Source: Billgrantia sulfidoxydans (GTDB lineage Bacteria > Pseudomonadota > Gammaproteobacteria > Pseudomonadales > Halomonadaceae). From it: a stretch of 64,000 nt of DNA. Below are positions 1 to 8,578 of the stretch, in pieces. Position numbers and translations under genes: made by a program. The notes beneath the pieces are model-generated. The model saw only the letters and a list, made by a program, of their open reading frames with translations. It was not told where the DNA came from and did no database searches. The stretch is from contig NZ_CP053381.1 in the NCBI RefSeq assembly GCF_017868775.1, forward strand, positions 3,286,001-3,350,000, given 5' to 3'. Within the stretch, counting starts at the first letter, position 1, and every line of letters begins with the position of its first letter.

Positions 1-187
1 CATGATCGCGCAGGATCTCGAACTGCTCGGGCGTAAGGCGCTCGCGCCACTCGTCGCGTGACAGCTCGAGGCGTTCGAGACCGGGGGCCGCCTCCAGCGA
101 CAGCCTAGGAAATCCCCAGCCGAGGCCGGGTACCAGCCCCGCCGCCCCACCGACCCCCAGCAGTCCCAGGAAAAGACGTCGTTTCAT
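1..187 (-). CDS. msrB: Peptide methionine-R-sulfoxide reductase MsrB, N-terminal part (cut by window edge)
   Basis: Only the first 62 codons are in the window; the C-terminal part, with the catalytic cysteine, lies beyond base 1. Translation opens MKRRLFLGLLGVGG, a twin-arginine-like signal (RRLFL plus a hydrophobic stretch), and then reads LSRDEWRERLTPEQFEIL, the characteristic N-terminal block of MsrB enzymes, which reduce methionine-R-sulfoxide in proteins. The ATG at 187 follows a GGGAGGG ribosome site. The leader suggests an exported, Tat-dependent periplasmic form rather than the usual cytoplasmic one; that is inference. The family call rests on one short conserved block. Confidence 0.75.
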   Translation of the reverse strand, partial: MKRRLFLGLLGVGGAAGLVPGLGWGFPRLSLEAAPGLERLELSRDEWRERLTPEQFEILRDH

Positions 188-235
188 TGGACCCTCCCAC
201 CTGGTCAGTCAGCCGACCTGCCAGGCCCATAACGC

Positions 236-269
236 GAACGGGGAAGAGGCTTGCACCCCTTCCCCGTTC
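236..269 (-). terminator. Hairpin downstream of pckA
   Basis: A 14-bp stem with one mismatch (236-249 against 256-269) and a 6-nt loop sits between the pckA stop codon and the msrB start. No clear U-run follows on the minus strand, so it may be a weak or factor-assisted terminator. Confidence 0.5.
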
Positions 270-297
270 AGACCGCCGCGGCAACCGCGGGTTCACC

Positions 298-1854
298 TCA
301 GGTCAGGCTGGGTCCGGCCTTGACGATGGCCTCGCTGACACCTTCGAACTTCTTGAAGTTGTCGACGAACTTGGCCGCCAGGTCGCTGCGCTTGCGGTCG
401 TAGGCCGCCTTGTCTTCCCAGGTCTCGCGCGGATCGAGCAGGCTCGAGTCGACGCCGGGCACCGATACCGGCACGTCCAGGTTGAGCCCCTCGATGCGCT
501 TGGTCTCGATCTCGCGCAGTACGCCGGACTGGATGGCGCTGATGATGGCGCGCGTGGTGGGGATGGAGAAACGCGAGCCGCCCTCGCCGTAGGAACCGCC
601 GGTCCAGCCGGTGTTGACCAGGTAGACCTGGGCGTCCTTGGCCTCGACGCGCTTGATCAGCAGGTCGGCGTAGACGCGAGCCGGGCGCGGGAAGAACGGC
701 GCGCCGAAGCAGGTGGAGAAGGTCGCCGAGAGGCCTTCGGAGGAGCCCATCTCGGTGGAGCCCACCTTGGCGGTGTAGCCGGAGAGGAAGTGATAGGCCG
801 CCGCTTCCTTGGACAGCACCGACACCGGCGGCAGCACGCCCGACATGTCGCAGGTCAGGAAGATGATGGCGTTGGGCTCGCCGGCACGGTTCTCCGGCAC
901 GCGCTTGTCGACGTGCTCCAGCGGGTAGGCGGCGCGGGAGTTCTGGGTCAGGCTGTCGTCGGTGTAGTCGGGCTCGCGGCGGTCGTCGAGCACCACGTTC
1001 TCGAGCACGGTGCCGAACTTGATGGCGTTCCAGATCACCGGCTCGTTCTTCTCTGAGAGGTCGATGCACTTGGCGTAGCAGCCGCCCTCGACGTTGAACA
1101 CGGTGCCGGGGCCCCAGCCGTGCTCGTCGTCGCCGATCAGGTAGCGTGCCGGATCGGCGGAGAGCGTGGTCTTGCCGGTACCGGAGAGGCCGAAGAACAG
1201 CGCGGTCTCGCCGTCCTCGCCGACGTTGGCACTGCAGTGCATGGGCAGCACGTCGGAGGCCGGCAGCAGGAAGTTCTGCACCGAGAACATCGCCTTCTTC
1301 ATCTCACCGGCGTAGCGCATGCCGGCGATCAGCACCTTCTTCTGAGCGAAGTTGAGGATCACGCAACCATCGGAGTTGGTGCCGTCGCGATCCGGCTCGC
1401 ACTCGAAGAAGGGCGCGTTGAGGATGGTCCACTCCTGCTTGGCCGAAGGATTGTAGCCCTCGGGGCGCACGAACATGGTGCGACCGAACAGGTTGTGCCA
1501 GGCCGTCTCGGTGGTGACCCGCACCGGCAGGTAGTGGGTCGGGTCGCTGCCCACGTGGAGTTCGGAAACGAAGCGCTCGCCGCTGTTCAGGTAGTCCTCG
1601 ACACGCGCCCAGAGGGCGTCGAACTTGCCGGCATCGAAGGGACGGTTGACGCTGCCCCAGTCGATCTCGTCGGTAGTGGAGGGCTCGTCGACGATGAAGC
1701 GATCCGTGGGCGAGCGGCCGGTGCGCAGACCGGTGTTCACCACCAGGGCGCCGTTGGCGGCCAGGTGGCCTTCTCCGCGTGCCACGGCACGCTCGATGAG
1801 CTCGGCGCTGCTGAGATTGACGTGTGCTTGAGGAGCGGCTTGGGATGTGGTCAT
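298..1854 (-). CDS. pckA: Phosphoenolpyruvate carboxykinase (ATP)
   Basis: This 518-residue enzyme converts oxaloacetate and ATP to phosphoenolpyruvate, CO2 and ADP, the committed cytosolic step of gluconeogenesis from organic acids. The P-loop [11 protein letters not shown] and the following metal/nucleotide block [10 protein letters not shown] are intact, and the length fits the ATP-dependent class. An in-frame ATG exists 63 bases upstream, but the ATG at 1854 is preferred: it is preceded by AGGAAA at proper distance and its protein starts MTTSQAAPQ. It lies downstream of hslO on the same strand, as in Escherichia coli, separated by a 315-bp region with its own promoter candidate. Confidence 0.96.
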   Translation of the reverse strand: MTTSQAAPQAHVNLSSAELIERAVARGEGHLAANGALVVNTGLRTGRSPTDRFIVDEPSTTDEIDWGSVNRPFDAGKFDALWARVEDYLNSGERFVSELHVGSDPTHYLPVRVTTETAWHNLFGRTMFVRPEGYNPSAKQEWTILNAPFFECEPDRDGTNSDGCVILNFAQKKVLIAGMRYAGEMKKAMFSVQNFLLPASDVLPMHCSANVGEDGETALFFGLSGTGKTTLSADPARYLIGDDEHGWGPGTVFNVEGGCYAKCIDLSEKNEPVIWNAIKFGTVLENVVLDDRREPDYTDDSLTQNSRAAYPLEHVDKRVPENRAGEPNAIIFLTCDMSGVLPPVSVLSKEAAAYHFLSGYTAKVGSTEMGSSEGLSATFSTCFGAPFFPRPARVYADLLIKRVEAKDAQVYLVNTGWTGGSYGEGGSRFSIPTTRAIISAIQSGVLREIETKRIEGLNLDVPVSVPGVDSSLLDPRETWEDKAAYDRKRSDLAAKFVDNFKKFEGVSEAIVKAGPSLT

Positions 1855-2169
1855 GTCGTTTCCTGGGCCTTGCGGCCGGTTCTCTCTCGTGTGCCAGGCG
1901 TCCGTACGCCGTTGCATTGCGTTTCCGATCGTCCGTGTGCGGATGCGTGCCGTCTTGTATTGCGGCGATCGGCCCTTAGGCGGGCGCCATTATGGCAAAA
2001 AGGGAGCCGTCAGGAAACGTTAACTTTGACCGAAGTTCATGTAGTTTTACTACTACATCGAGACATATCGCCGCAGATTGATGCCGACCAATCTTTTGCG
2101 TTGCAGCATTGCCCCGCCGAACGGGCGAGACGCTCTAAGCGTCTCGCTCGCTGCAGTGAGCCGTTGCTC
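1855..2169 (-). promoter_or_regulatory. Intergenic region with pckA promoter candidate
   Basis: This 315-bp gap between hslO and pckA has no credible gene. On the minus strand a CATAAT hexamer (1989-1994) lies 17 bp from a weak TTTCCT hexamer (2012-2017), giving a leader of about 125 nt for pckA. Upstream is an AT-rich inverted repeat with 7-bp arms (2039-2045 and 2052-2058) that could bind a regulator. The rest of the gap holds the hslO hairpin listed separately. The promoter call is by eye and weak. Confidence 0.35.
2125..2147 (-). terminator. Hairpin downstream of hslO
   Basis: A perfect 10-bp stem (2125-2134 with 2138-2147) and 3-nt loop stands about 20 bp after the hslO stop codon. There is no U-run, so termination is plausible rather than certain. 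Confidence 0.45.
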
Positions 2170-3045
2170 TCAATGCAGGGTGGGAGACGTCCCCCCCTGG
2201 GTGCGTAGCAACGTCTCGACTTCGGTCTCCGTGAAGCGATAGCGGGTATGACAGAAATGGCACTGGGTCTCGATCTCGCCCTGCTCGGCCAGCACGTCGC
2301 GCAGTTCGTTGGCGCCCAGCGTCAGCAGGGCGTTACCGATGCGCTCGCGCGAGCAGGTACAGCCGAAGCGCAGCGGCTTGGGCTCGAAGACCCGTACCGT
2401 CTCCTCGTGGTAGAGCCGGTGCAGCAGCTCGCGCTGGTCGAGGCCCAGCAGCTCCTCGGTGCGCAGCGTGCGGGCCAGTTGCACGGTGCGCTCCCAGGCA
2501 TCCTCGTCCTGGTTCTGCGATTCATCCGGCAGGCGCTGCAGCAGCAAGCCGCCGGCGCGCTCATCGTCGGCGCGCAACCACAGCTGGGTGGGCAACTGCT
2601 CGGACTGCGAGAAGTAGGCCTCGAGACAGCCGGCCAGGCTGTCATGGTCGAGCGCCACGATGCCCTGGTAGCGGTTGCCCTCGCGCGGATCGAGGGTGAT
2701 CACGATATGGCCGTCGCCGACGAGATCGCGGAAACTCGCCTCGCCTTCGGGCAACGTGGCATCTTCCGCCAGGCGGGCAATGGCACGCAGTTCGCCGCCG
2801 GGGTTGGATTCGGCCATCAGCAGCGACAGCGCCCCCTGGCCGCGAACCTCGATGCTGAGGATGCCGTCGAGCTTGACCGTGTCGGTGAGCAGCGCCACGG
2901 CGGCCAGCAGCTCCCCCAGCAAACGGTTCACCGCCGACGGGTAGCCGTGACGGTCGAGCACGTCGCCGTAGGCGCGTTCGAGGGTGACGATCTCGCCACG
3001 TACGTTGGTGCGTTCGAACAGGAAACGCTGGATCTGGTCGGTCAT
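2170..3045 (-). CDS. hslO: Redox-regulated holdase chaperone Hsp33
   Basis: This 291-residue cytoplasmic chaperone is inactive when reduced and binds unfolding proteins after oxidative or bleach stress. The C-terminal redox switch is present: a CTC pair followed about 30 residues later by CHFC, the four zinc-binding cysteines whose oxidation activates the protein. Length is normal for Hsp33. The ATG at 3045 is 4 bp after the hslR stop, so hslO is the last gene of a yrfG-hslR-hslO operon. It is followed by a hairpin and then pckA. Confidence 0.97.
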   Translation of the reverse strand: MTDQIQRFLFERTNVRGEIVTLERAYGDVLDRHGYPSAVNRLLGELLAAVALLTDTVKLDGILSIEVRGQGALSLLMAESNPGGELRAIARLAEDATLPEGEASFRDLVGDGHIVITLDPREGNRYQGIVALDHDSLAGCLEAYFSQSEQLPTQLWLRADDERAGGLLLQRLPDESQNQDEDAWERTVQLARTLRTEELLGLDQRELLHRLYHEETVRVFEPKPLRFGCTCSRERIGNALLTLGANELRDVLAEQGEIETQCHFCHTRYRFTETEVETLLRTQGGTSPTLH

Positions 3046-3049
3046 CTCT

Positions 3050-3439
3050 TCACTCTTTGTCCTGCTGGCGCTGGAAACGCTGAATCTCGCGGCGCTGCTT
3101 CTTGTCGGGCCGCTTGAGCGGGTGCTGCATGGCCTGGTTGGTCAGGCGTCGGCCTTCGGCTTCCTGGGCACGGCGTTCGGCGCTTTCGGCCGTCTCGCGG
3201 TAGAGTTCGCGGGCCTCGGGGGCGCCGCGACGCTGGTCGGAAAGGGCCACGACCTCCACCTCCCACACGTCCCAGCCTTGGGGGATCCGAATCAGGGCGC
3301 CCACTTCGACATTCTTGCTGGTCTTGGCGCGCCCGCCGTTGTAGTGCACCTTGCCGCCTTCGATGGCTTTCTTGGCCAGCGCGCGGGTCTTGAAGAAACG
3401 CGCCGCCCACAGCCACTTGTCGAGTCGTACGCTATCCAA
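3050..3439 (-). CDS. hslR: Ribosome-associated heat-shock protein Hsp15 (S4 domain)
   Basis: This 129-residue RNA-binding protein is related to E. coli Hsp15, which rescues 50S subunits carrying stalled nascent chains. The N-terminal half is an S4 RNA-binding domain starting [16 protein letters not shown]; the C-terminal third is highly basic ([16 protein letters not shown]). No ATG fits the domain start. A TTG at 3439 gives [11 protein letters not shown] and has GGAGG just upstream, so it is chosen. It overlaps the end of yrfG by 8 bp, which suggests translational coupling. The nearest upstream ATG in this frame would add more than 100 unrelated residues. Confidence 0.92.
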   Translation of the reverse strand: MDSVRLDKWLWAARFFKTRALAKKAIEGGKVHYNGGRAKTSKNVEVGALIRIPQGWDVWEVEVVALSDQRRGAPEARELYRETAESAERRAQEAEGRRLTNQAMQHPLKRPDKKQRREIQRFQRQQDKE

Positions 3440-4160
3440 TCTCGCCTCCCTCCTCGCCGTGCAGTCCTTTGTCGCCACGTATATTGTCACCACGTACTTC
3501 GGAGGGTAGCGCTTCGGGCAGGATCGTGGCGAAGCGGTCGAGGGCGATGAACTCCTTGAGTTCCTTTTCCGGCTGCGTGCTGTCGGGCTGCTTGATGCCA
3601 AGCAGATAGCGGATACCGAATTCCCGGGCGCTTTCCAACACTTCAGGATTGTCATCGATGAACAGGGTGCGCGCCGGATCGAAGGGCTCGACCTCCTGCA
3701 GCGCGAACCAGAACGCCTGGGCCTCCTTGGGTACGCCGAGGTCGGCCGAGGAGACGATGGCATCCAGATAACGCTCGAGCCCGGTGAGCGGCAGCTTGAG
3801 TTCGAGGCTTTCGCGGTCGGCATTGGTCGCCAGCACCACCCTGGGGTGAGCCTTGTGCAACCACTTGAGGAAGTCCAGCGCATCGCCGCGCAGGCCGATC
3901 AGATGCTGGATCTCGCGCTTGAGCGCCACGATGTCCACGCCCAGCTCGCGGCTCCAGTAGGCCAGGCTGTACCAGTTCAGCGTGCCCCGCTCGCGCAGGA
4001 TGCGTGCGCGGATCTGCTCCTGCGTGGCCTCGTCGAGACGATGCAGCTCGACGTAGCGCCGCGGCAGGTGCTCCAGCCAGAAGTGGCTGTCGAAGTGCAG
4101 GTCGAGCAGTGTGCCGTCCATGTCCAACAGAACGGTATCGATGGCGCGCCAGTCGATCAT
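3432..4160 (-). CDS. yrfG: GMP/IMP nucleotidase, HAD superfamily (YrfG)
   Basis: This 242-residue haloacid-dehalogenase-type phosphatase carries motif I as LDMDGTLLD (the two aspartates bind Mg2+ and form the phospho-intermediate), motif II near VLATNAD and the terminal acidic motif FIDDNPEVLESA. Its place directly upstream of hslR-hslO is the same as E. coli yrfG, a 5'-nucleotidase acting on GMP and IMP; substrate is inferred from that match. The start at 4160 is divergent from nudE, with about 100 bp between them. Confidence 0.9.
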   Translation of the reverse strand: MIDWRAIDTVLLDMDGTLLDLHFDSHFWLEHLPRRYVELHRLDEATQEQIRARILRERGTLNWYSLAYWSRELGVDIVALKREIQHLIGLRGDALDFLKWLHKAHPRVVLATNADRESLELKLPLTGLERYLDAIVSSADLGVPKEAQAFWFALQEVEPFDPARTLFIDDNPEVLESAREFGIRYLLGIKQPDSTQPEKELKEFIALDRFATILPEALPSEVRGDNIRGDKGLHGEEGGEIG

Positions 4161-4262
4161 GACGACTCCCGGTGGCGTCTGTGCGATGGAAGGCGTGGTA
4201 TTGTACTCAATGGATATCGCCAGCGCATTCCCGGCAGCCCGCCCGCACGAAACGGAGCCTTC

Positions 4263-4850
4263 ATGTCCGAGAAACGACCCTTGCAGAGACCCCAGGTACT
4301 GTCACGTCAGTCCGTGGCCAGAAGCCGCCTGTTCCATATCGAGTCGCTGGAACTGCGCTTCGCCAACGGCGCCGAACGCACCTTCGAGCGCCTGACCGGT
4401 AGCGACCAGGGCGCGGTGATGATCATCGCCATGCCCGACCCCGACCACGTGCTGCTGATCCGCGAGTACGCCGCGGGCTTCGAGGACTACGTGCTCACCC
4501 TGCCCAAGGGACTGGTGGATCCGGGCGAGGACATCGTCACCGCGGCCAACCGCGAGCTGATGGAGGAGTGCGGCTTCGGCGCCCGACGCATCGAGCCGCT
4601 GGTGGAGCTGTCGCTGGCCCCCAACTACATGCGCCACCGCATGCAGGTACTGCTCGCCACCGACCTCTACCCCAAACGCCTGCCCGGCGACGAACCGGAG
4701 CCGCTGGTGGTCGAGAAGCACGCCCTCGAGGAACTGCCCGCCCTGCTGATGCGCGACGACTTCCACGAGGCGCGGGCCATCGCGGCGCTGTTCATCGCCC
4801 GCGACACCCTGCGCGAGCGCCGCGGCGACGAGGCACCGCTGAGCTGGTGA
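4263..4850 (+). CDS. nudE: ADP compounds hydrolase NudE (Nudix)
   Basis: This 195-residue Nudix hydrolase is expected to cleave ADP-ribose, NADH and diadenosine polyphosphates. The Nudix box is complete: G, then five residues, E, then RELMEECGF (the REUXEEXGU core). The ATG at 4263 has GGAG about 7 bases upstream. It is divergent from yrfG, matching the nudE/yrfG neighbourhood of E. coli although yrfF and mrcA are absent. The product is cytoplasmic. Confidence 0.93.
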   Translation: MSEKRPLQRPQVLSRQSVARSRLFHIESLELRFANGAERTFERLTGSDQGAVMIIAMPDPDHVLLIREYAAGFEDYVLTLPKGLVDPGEDIVTAANRELMEECGFGARRIEPLVELSLAPNYMRHRMQVLLATDLYPKRLPGDEPEPLVVEKHALEELPALLMRDDFHEARAIAALFIARDTLRERRGDEAPLSW

Positions 4851-4879
4851 GCCGCCGACGACGTGCCGCGGTGGTGGCA

Positions 4880-5977
4880 TCAAGCGCCGCGGCGATGCAG
4901 CAGCTTGCGCAGGGTGCCATTGTTCTCCTTGAGGCGGATCCAGCGATCCTGGCGATAGCTGTCCAGCCCCGCTTCCAGCAGCGTCATCACCTCGATGGCT
5001 TCCTCCACCGTCACGGGCGGTGGCGTGCCTTCCGCCAGGGACTCGACGATACCGGTATAGTACGCCAGGTAATCGCCCGGCAGCCCCGCATGCTCGCGAG
5101 AGGTCAGCGCAACGGTTTCGCCCTCCCCCTCGTCGACCGACAGCTTCCCGGGTCGCGGATCGATGCCCCAGTCACGCGTCGGCGCGCGCCCCTCGCGCAG
5201 CCAGTTCTCCTGGGGGTCGCGGCCATACTTGACGAAGCTGCCCCGGGTGCCGTGCAGGGCCTGCTGCGGCGTCGGCTCGGCCACCAGCGAGCTGGCGCGC
5301 AGGGTGACGCGCAGATCCTCGTAGTCCAGCAGCGCATGGAAGTCGTCATCCACCTGGGCATCGTCGCGCGCGGCCATCAGGTCGAGCAGGATCGCCCGCG
5401 GCATGCCGAACAGCGTGCGGGCCTGATCGAGCAGGTGCGACCCCAGGTCGTACCAGATACCGCTACCCGGCTTCTGCTGCTCCCGCCAGCGATCGGCCAC
5501 CTTCGGGCGGAAGCGGTCGAAGCGTAGCTCGAGCGCCACCGGGCGGCCCACGGCCCCCGCCTCGATCAGCGCCTGCAAGGTGCGAAAATCGCTGTCCCAG
5601 CGTCGATTGTGAAAGACGCTGACCCGGCACTCGGCCTTGTCGGCTTCGGCCTTGAGCAGCCGCGCCTCCGACAGCGATACGGTGAATGGCTTGTCGATCA
5701 CCAGATGCTTGCCGGCAGCCATCGCCGCCTTGGCCAGCGGGAAGTGGGTCTCGTTGGGGCTGGCGATGACCACCAGGTCGATGTCCGAGCGGGCGAACAG
5801 CGCCGCCGCCTTGGGCAGCACCTCGACCTCGGGCAGCGCTTCATGCACACGTTCGGGCGAGCTGCTGACCACGGCCAGCAATTCCAACCCAGGCGTGGCC
5901 TGGATCAACGGGGCGTGGAAGATACGGCCGGCGATGCCGAAGCCGATCAAGCCGACGCCGAAGGTCTGCTTGCGCAT
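4880..5977 (-). CDS. Gfo/Idh/MocA-family NAD(P)-dependent oxidoreductase
   Basis: This 365-residue protein has an N-terminal Rossmann fold with VGLIGFGIAGRIFHAPLI as dinucleotide-binding turn, the DKPF tetrapeptide (the family E/DKP motif) near residue 95, and a C-terminal alpha/beta domain. It resembles E. coli YdgJ, a predicted sugar or polyol dehydrogenase of unknown substrate. It converges with nudE with a 29-bp gap and is separated from ilvD by a good terminator, so it is probably its own unit. Family is clear, substrate is not. Confidence 0.88.
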   Translation of the reverse strand: MRKQTFGVGLIGFGIAGRIFHAPLIQATPGLELLAVVSSSPERVHEALPEVEVLPKAAALFARSDIDLVVIASPNETHFPLAKAAMAAGKHLVIDKPFTVSLSEARLLKAEADKAECRVSVFHNRRWDSDFRTLQALIEAGAVGRPVALELRFDRFRPKVADRWREQQKPGSGIWYDLGSHLLDQARTLFGMPRAILLDLMAARDDAQVDDDFHALLDYEDLRVTLRASSLVAEPTPQQALHGTRGSFVKYGRDPQENWLREGRAPTRDWGIDPRPGKLSVDEGEGETVALTSREHAGLPGDYLAYYTGIVESLAEGTPPPVTVEEAIEVMTLLEAGLDSYRQDRWIRLKENNGTLRKLLHRRGA

Positions 5978-6002
5978 GTCGTCGTTCCTTACTGCTGCAT
6001 GA

Positions 6003-6042
6003 AAAAGCCCGCAACGGCGAACCGGGCCAGCCCGGTTCGCCG
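6003..6042 (-). terminator. Intrinsic terminator of ilvD
   Basis: A perfect 12-bp GC-rich stem (6015-6026 with 6031-6042, loop of 4) is followed on the minus strand, after a short GC spacer, by a run of five U residues. It lies immediately after the ilvD stop codon. Confidence 0.75.
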
Positions 6043-6046
6043 CATT

Positions 6047-7891
6047 TCAGTCGAGCTTGGAGAGGTCGCGCACCGCCCCCTTGTCGGCAGAGGTGGCCAG
6101 CAGCGCATAGGCCTTGAGCGCCGCCGATACCTTGCGCACGCGCTGAATGCTCGGTTTCCAGGCATCGGCGCCGCGCGCCTCCTCGGCTTCGCGCCGCGCC
6201 GCCAGCTCGGCGTCGGAGAGCTTGACGTCGATCGTGCGGTTGGGAATGTCGATACGGATCACGTCGCCGCTGCGCACCAGGCCGATGGCGCCGCCCGCCG
6301 CCGCCTCGGGCGAGACGTGGCCGATGGAGAGGCCGGAGGTCCCGCCTGAGAAGCGCCCGTCGGTGAGCAACGCACAAGCCTTGCCCAGCCCCTTGGACTT
6401 GAGATAGGAGGTCGGGTAGAGCATCTCCTGCATGCCGGGTCCGCCCTTCGGCCCCTCATAGCGGATGACGACGACCTCGCCCTCCTTCACCTGGCCGGCC
6501 AGGATGTGCTCCACCGCCTGGTCCTGGGACTCGACCACATGGGCCGGCCCTTCGAACACCAGGATCGAGTCGTCGACGCCGGCGGTCTTCACCACGCAGC
6601 CGTCCACGGCGATGTTGCCGCGCAGCACCGCGAGCCCGCCCTCCTTCGAGAAGGCGTGCTCGAGATCGCGGATGCAGCCGGTGGCGCGGTCGCCGTCGAG
6701 ACTCGGCCAACGAGCGCTCTGGGAGAACGCCACCTGGGTCGGCACGCCGCCGGGGCCGGCCTTGTAGAACTCCACCACCTCGGGACTCGGGTTGCGCATG
6801 ATGTCCCACTCGTCCAGGGCGTCCTTGAGGGTGTCGCCGTAGACCGTGGGCACGCGGGTATCGAGCACGCCGGCCCGGTCGAGCTCGCCGAGGATCGCCA
6901 TGATGCCGCCGGCGCGGTGGACGTCCTCGATGTGATACTTCTGGGTGTTGGGCGCCACCTTGCACAGCTGCGGCACTTCCCGCGAGAGGCGGTCGATGTC
7001 GGCCATGGTGAAGTCGAGCTCGGCCTCCTGGGCGGCGGCCAGCAGGTGCAGGATGGTGTTGGTGGAACCGCCCATGGCGATGTCCAGCGTCATGGCGTTC
7101 TTGAACGCGGCCTGCGAACCGATGGCGCGCGGCAGCAGGTGGGCCTCATTGCCCTCGTAGTAGCGCTTGGCCAGCTCGACGATGCGATGCCCGGCGGTCT
7201 CGAACAGCCGGCGACGATCGGCATGGGTGGCCACCACGGTACCGTTGCCCGGCAGCGCCAGGCCCAGCGCCTCGGTCAGGCAGTTCATCGAGTTGGCGGT
7301 GAACATGCCCGAGCAGCTGCCGCAGGTGGGGCAGGCGCTACGCTCGACCTCGGCCAGGGTGGCGTCGTCCACCGAGTCGTCGGCAGCCATGACCATGGCG
7401 TCGACCAGGTCGAGCCCATGGTCGAGCAGCTTGGTCTTGCCGGCCTCCATGGGGCCGCCGGAGACGAAGATCACCGGGATGTTGAGGCGCATGGCGGCCA
7501 TCAGCATGCCCGGGGTGATCTTGTCGCAGTTGGAGATGCACACCAGGGCGTCGGCGCAGTGGGCGTTGACCATGTACTCGACGCTGTCGGCGATGATGTC
7601 ACGGCTCGGCAGCGAGTAGAGCATGCCGTCATGGCCCATGGCGATGCCGTCGTCCACGGCGATGGTGTTGAACTCCTTGGCCACCCCGCCGGCCTTCTCG
7701 ATCTCCCTCGCCACCAGTTGGCCCATGTCCTTGAGGTGCACGTGACCGGGCACGAACTGGGTGAAGGAGTTGGCCACGGCGATGATCGGCTTGTGGAAGT
7801 CCTCGTCCTTCATGCCGGTGGCGCGCCAGAGGGCGCGGGCGCCGGCCATGTTGCGGCCGGCCGTGGTGGTGCGGGAGCGATATTCGGGCAT
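6047..7891 (-). CDS. ilvD: Dihydroxy-acid dehydratase
   Basis: This 614-residue iron-sulfur enzyme dehydrates 2,3-dihydroxy-3-methylvalerate and 2,3-dihydroxyisovalerate in isoleucine and valine synthesis. Cluster cysteines are visible in [11 protein letters not shown] (Cys122, same number as in E. coli) and [11 protein letters not shown]. Length is normal for the class. It ends at a strong terminator. The other ilv genes are not in this window, so ilvD stands apart from them here. A 118-bp gap separates its start from the TRAP operon. Confidence 0.97.
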   Translation of the reverse strand: MPEYRSRTTTAGRNMAGARALWRATGMKDEDFHKPIIAVANSFTQFVPGHVHLKDMGQLVAREIEKAGGVAKEFNTIAVDDGIAMGHDGMLYSLPSRDIIADSVEYMVNAHCADALVCISNCDKITPGMLMAAMRLNIPVIFVSGGPMEAGKTKLLDHGLDLVDAMVMAADDSVDDATLAEVERSACPTCGSCSGMFTANSMNCLTEALGLALPGNGTVVATHADRRRLFETAGHRIVELAKRYYEGNEAHLLPRAIGSQAAFKNAMTLDIAMGGSTNTILHLLAAAQEAELDFTMADIDRLSREVPQLCKVAPNTQKYHIEDVHRAGGIMAILGELDRAGVLDTRVPTVYGDTLKDALDEWDIMRNPSPEVVEFYKAGPGGVPTQVAFSQSARWPSLDGDRATGCIRDLEHAFSKEGGLAVLRGNIAVDGCVVKTAGVDDSILVFEGPAHVVESQDQAVEHILAGQVKEGEVVVIRYEGPKGGPGMQEMLYPTSYLKSKGLGKACALLTDGRFSGGTSGLSIGHVSPEAAAGGAIGLVRSGDVIRIDIPNRTIDVKLSDAELAARREAEEARGADAWKPSIQRVRKVSAALKAYALLATSADKGAVRDLSKLD

Positions 7892-8009
7892 GGTGTCCTC
7901 TTGAGGCGCAGTTCGCGCTATGCGGTTCTCTCGCCGTCTCTGCCACCCACGGCGGCGACGGTCTCGGTCTGAAAATCAGTTCGATTCTGTCATGCACGAG
8001 CCGGGGCGG

Positions 8010-8555
8010 CTAGACCAATAGCGGGCTGTCGTTTGGTAACGGCTCGGTGCCATACAGCACCCAGACGTCCAGCGCCGGGCCCAGGTCCTCGACCAGGCGC
8101 AGCGTGTCCGGGTGTGCCTCCAGGGTCTGACGGGCGCAGATGCCCGCTTCGAAGCGGCCTTCCAGCAGCCCCTCGGCCACCGCCACCGTGGTGGGCACAT
8201 CGATCTCCTCCTCGAAGCCCGAGAGGTCGGTGTAGTAGCGCGTGGCCGGCTGGCGCGCCACCCGACGCGGCGCGGCGATCTGGCGTCGCGCCAGCAGTGC
8301 CAGCGGATGGCTACCGGCGACGAAGGCATCCACTGGAAAGGCGCGGTGCATGTAGCGCCCCACGCAGTCGGCGTGGCTGAAGTGCGCCGTGCACTGCAGG
8401 ACCCGATCCACCTCGCCCGCCACCAGCGCCGCGAACGCCGCCGGGAAGTCCTCGAACAGCCTCACCTGCGCAGCGGCAAGCCCGCGGGTGTCGAGATAGC
8501 GGCGCAGCACCAGCACATGGTTGCTTCCTTCGGGGCCCAGCGTGGCAATGATCAT
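8010..8555 (-). CDS. Prephenate dehydratase-like / BacA-like small protein of the TRAP operon
   Basis: This 181-residue protein opens MIIATLGPEGSNHVLVLRRYL, matching the start of the prephenate dehydratase catalytic fold (a type 2 periplasmic-binding-like fold), and the whole chain has roughly the length of that single domain. There is no ACT regulatory domain and no chorismate mutase domain, so it is not a normal PheA. Similar short proteins include the BacA prephenate decarboxylase of bacilysin synthesis. It is the last gene of the TAXI-TRAP operon, 23 bp after the permease stop. It may act on, or sense, the imported compound; that is inference. No signal peptide is seen. Confidence 0.6.
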   Translation of the reverse strand: MIIATLGPEGSNHVLVLRRYLDTRGLAAAQVRLFEDFPAAFAALVAGEVDRVLQCTAHFSHADCVGRYMHRAFPVDAFVAGSHPLALLARRQIAAPRRVARQPATRYYTDLSGFEEEIDVPTTVAVAEGLLEGRFEAGICARQTLEAHPDTLRLVEDLGPALDVWVLYGTEPLPNDSPLLV

Positions 8556-8578
8556 CCCGTTTCTCCCAAGGGCTCATC

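Noticed and set aside
187..2208. Long plus-strand frames opposite pckA, ilvD, lon and other minus-strand genes
   Set aside because: Mirror frames of GC-rich coding sequence, with Arg/Ala/Gly-rich low-complexity translations and no conserved motifs.
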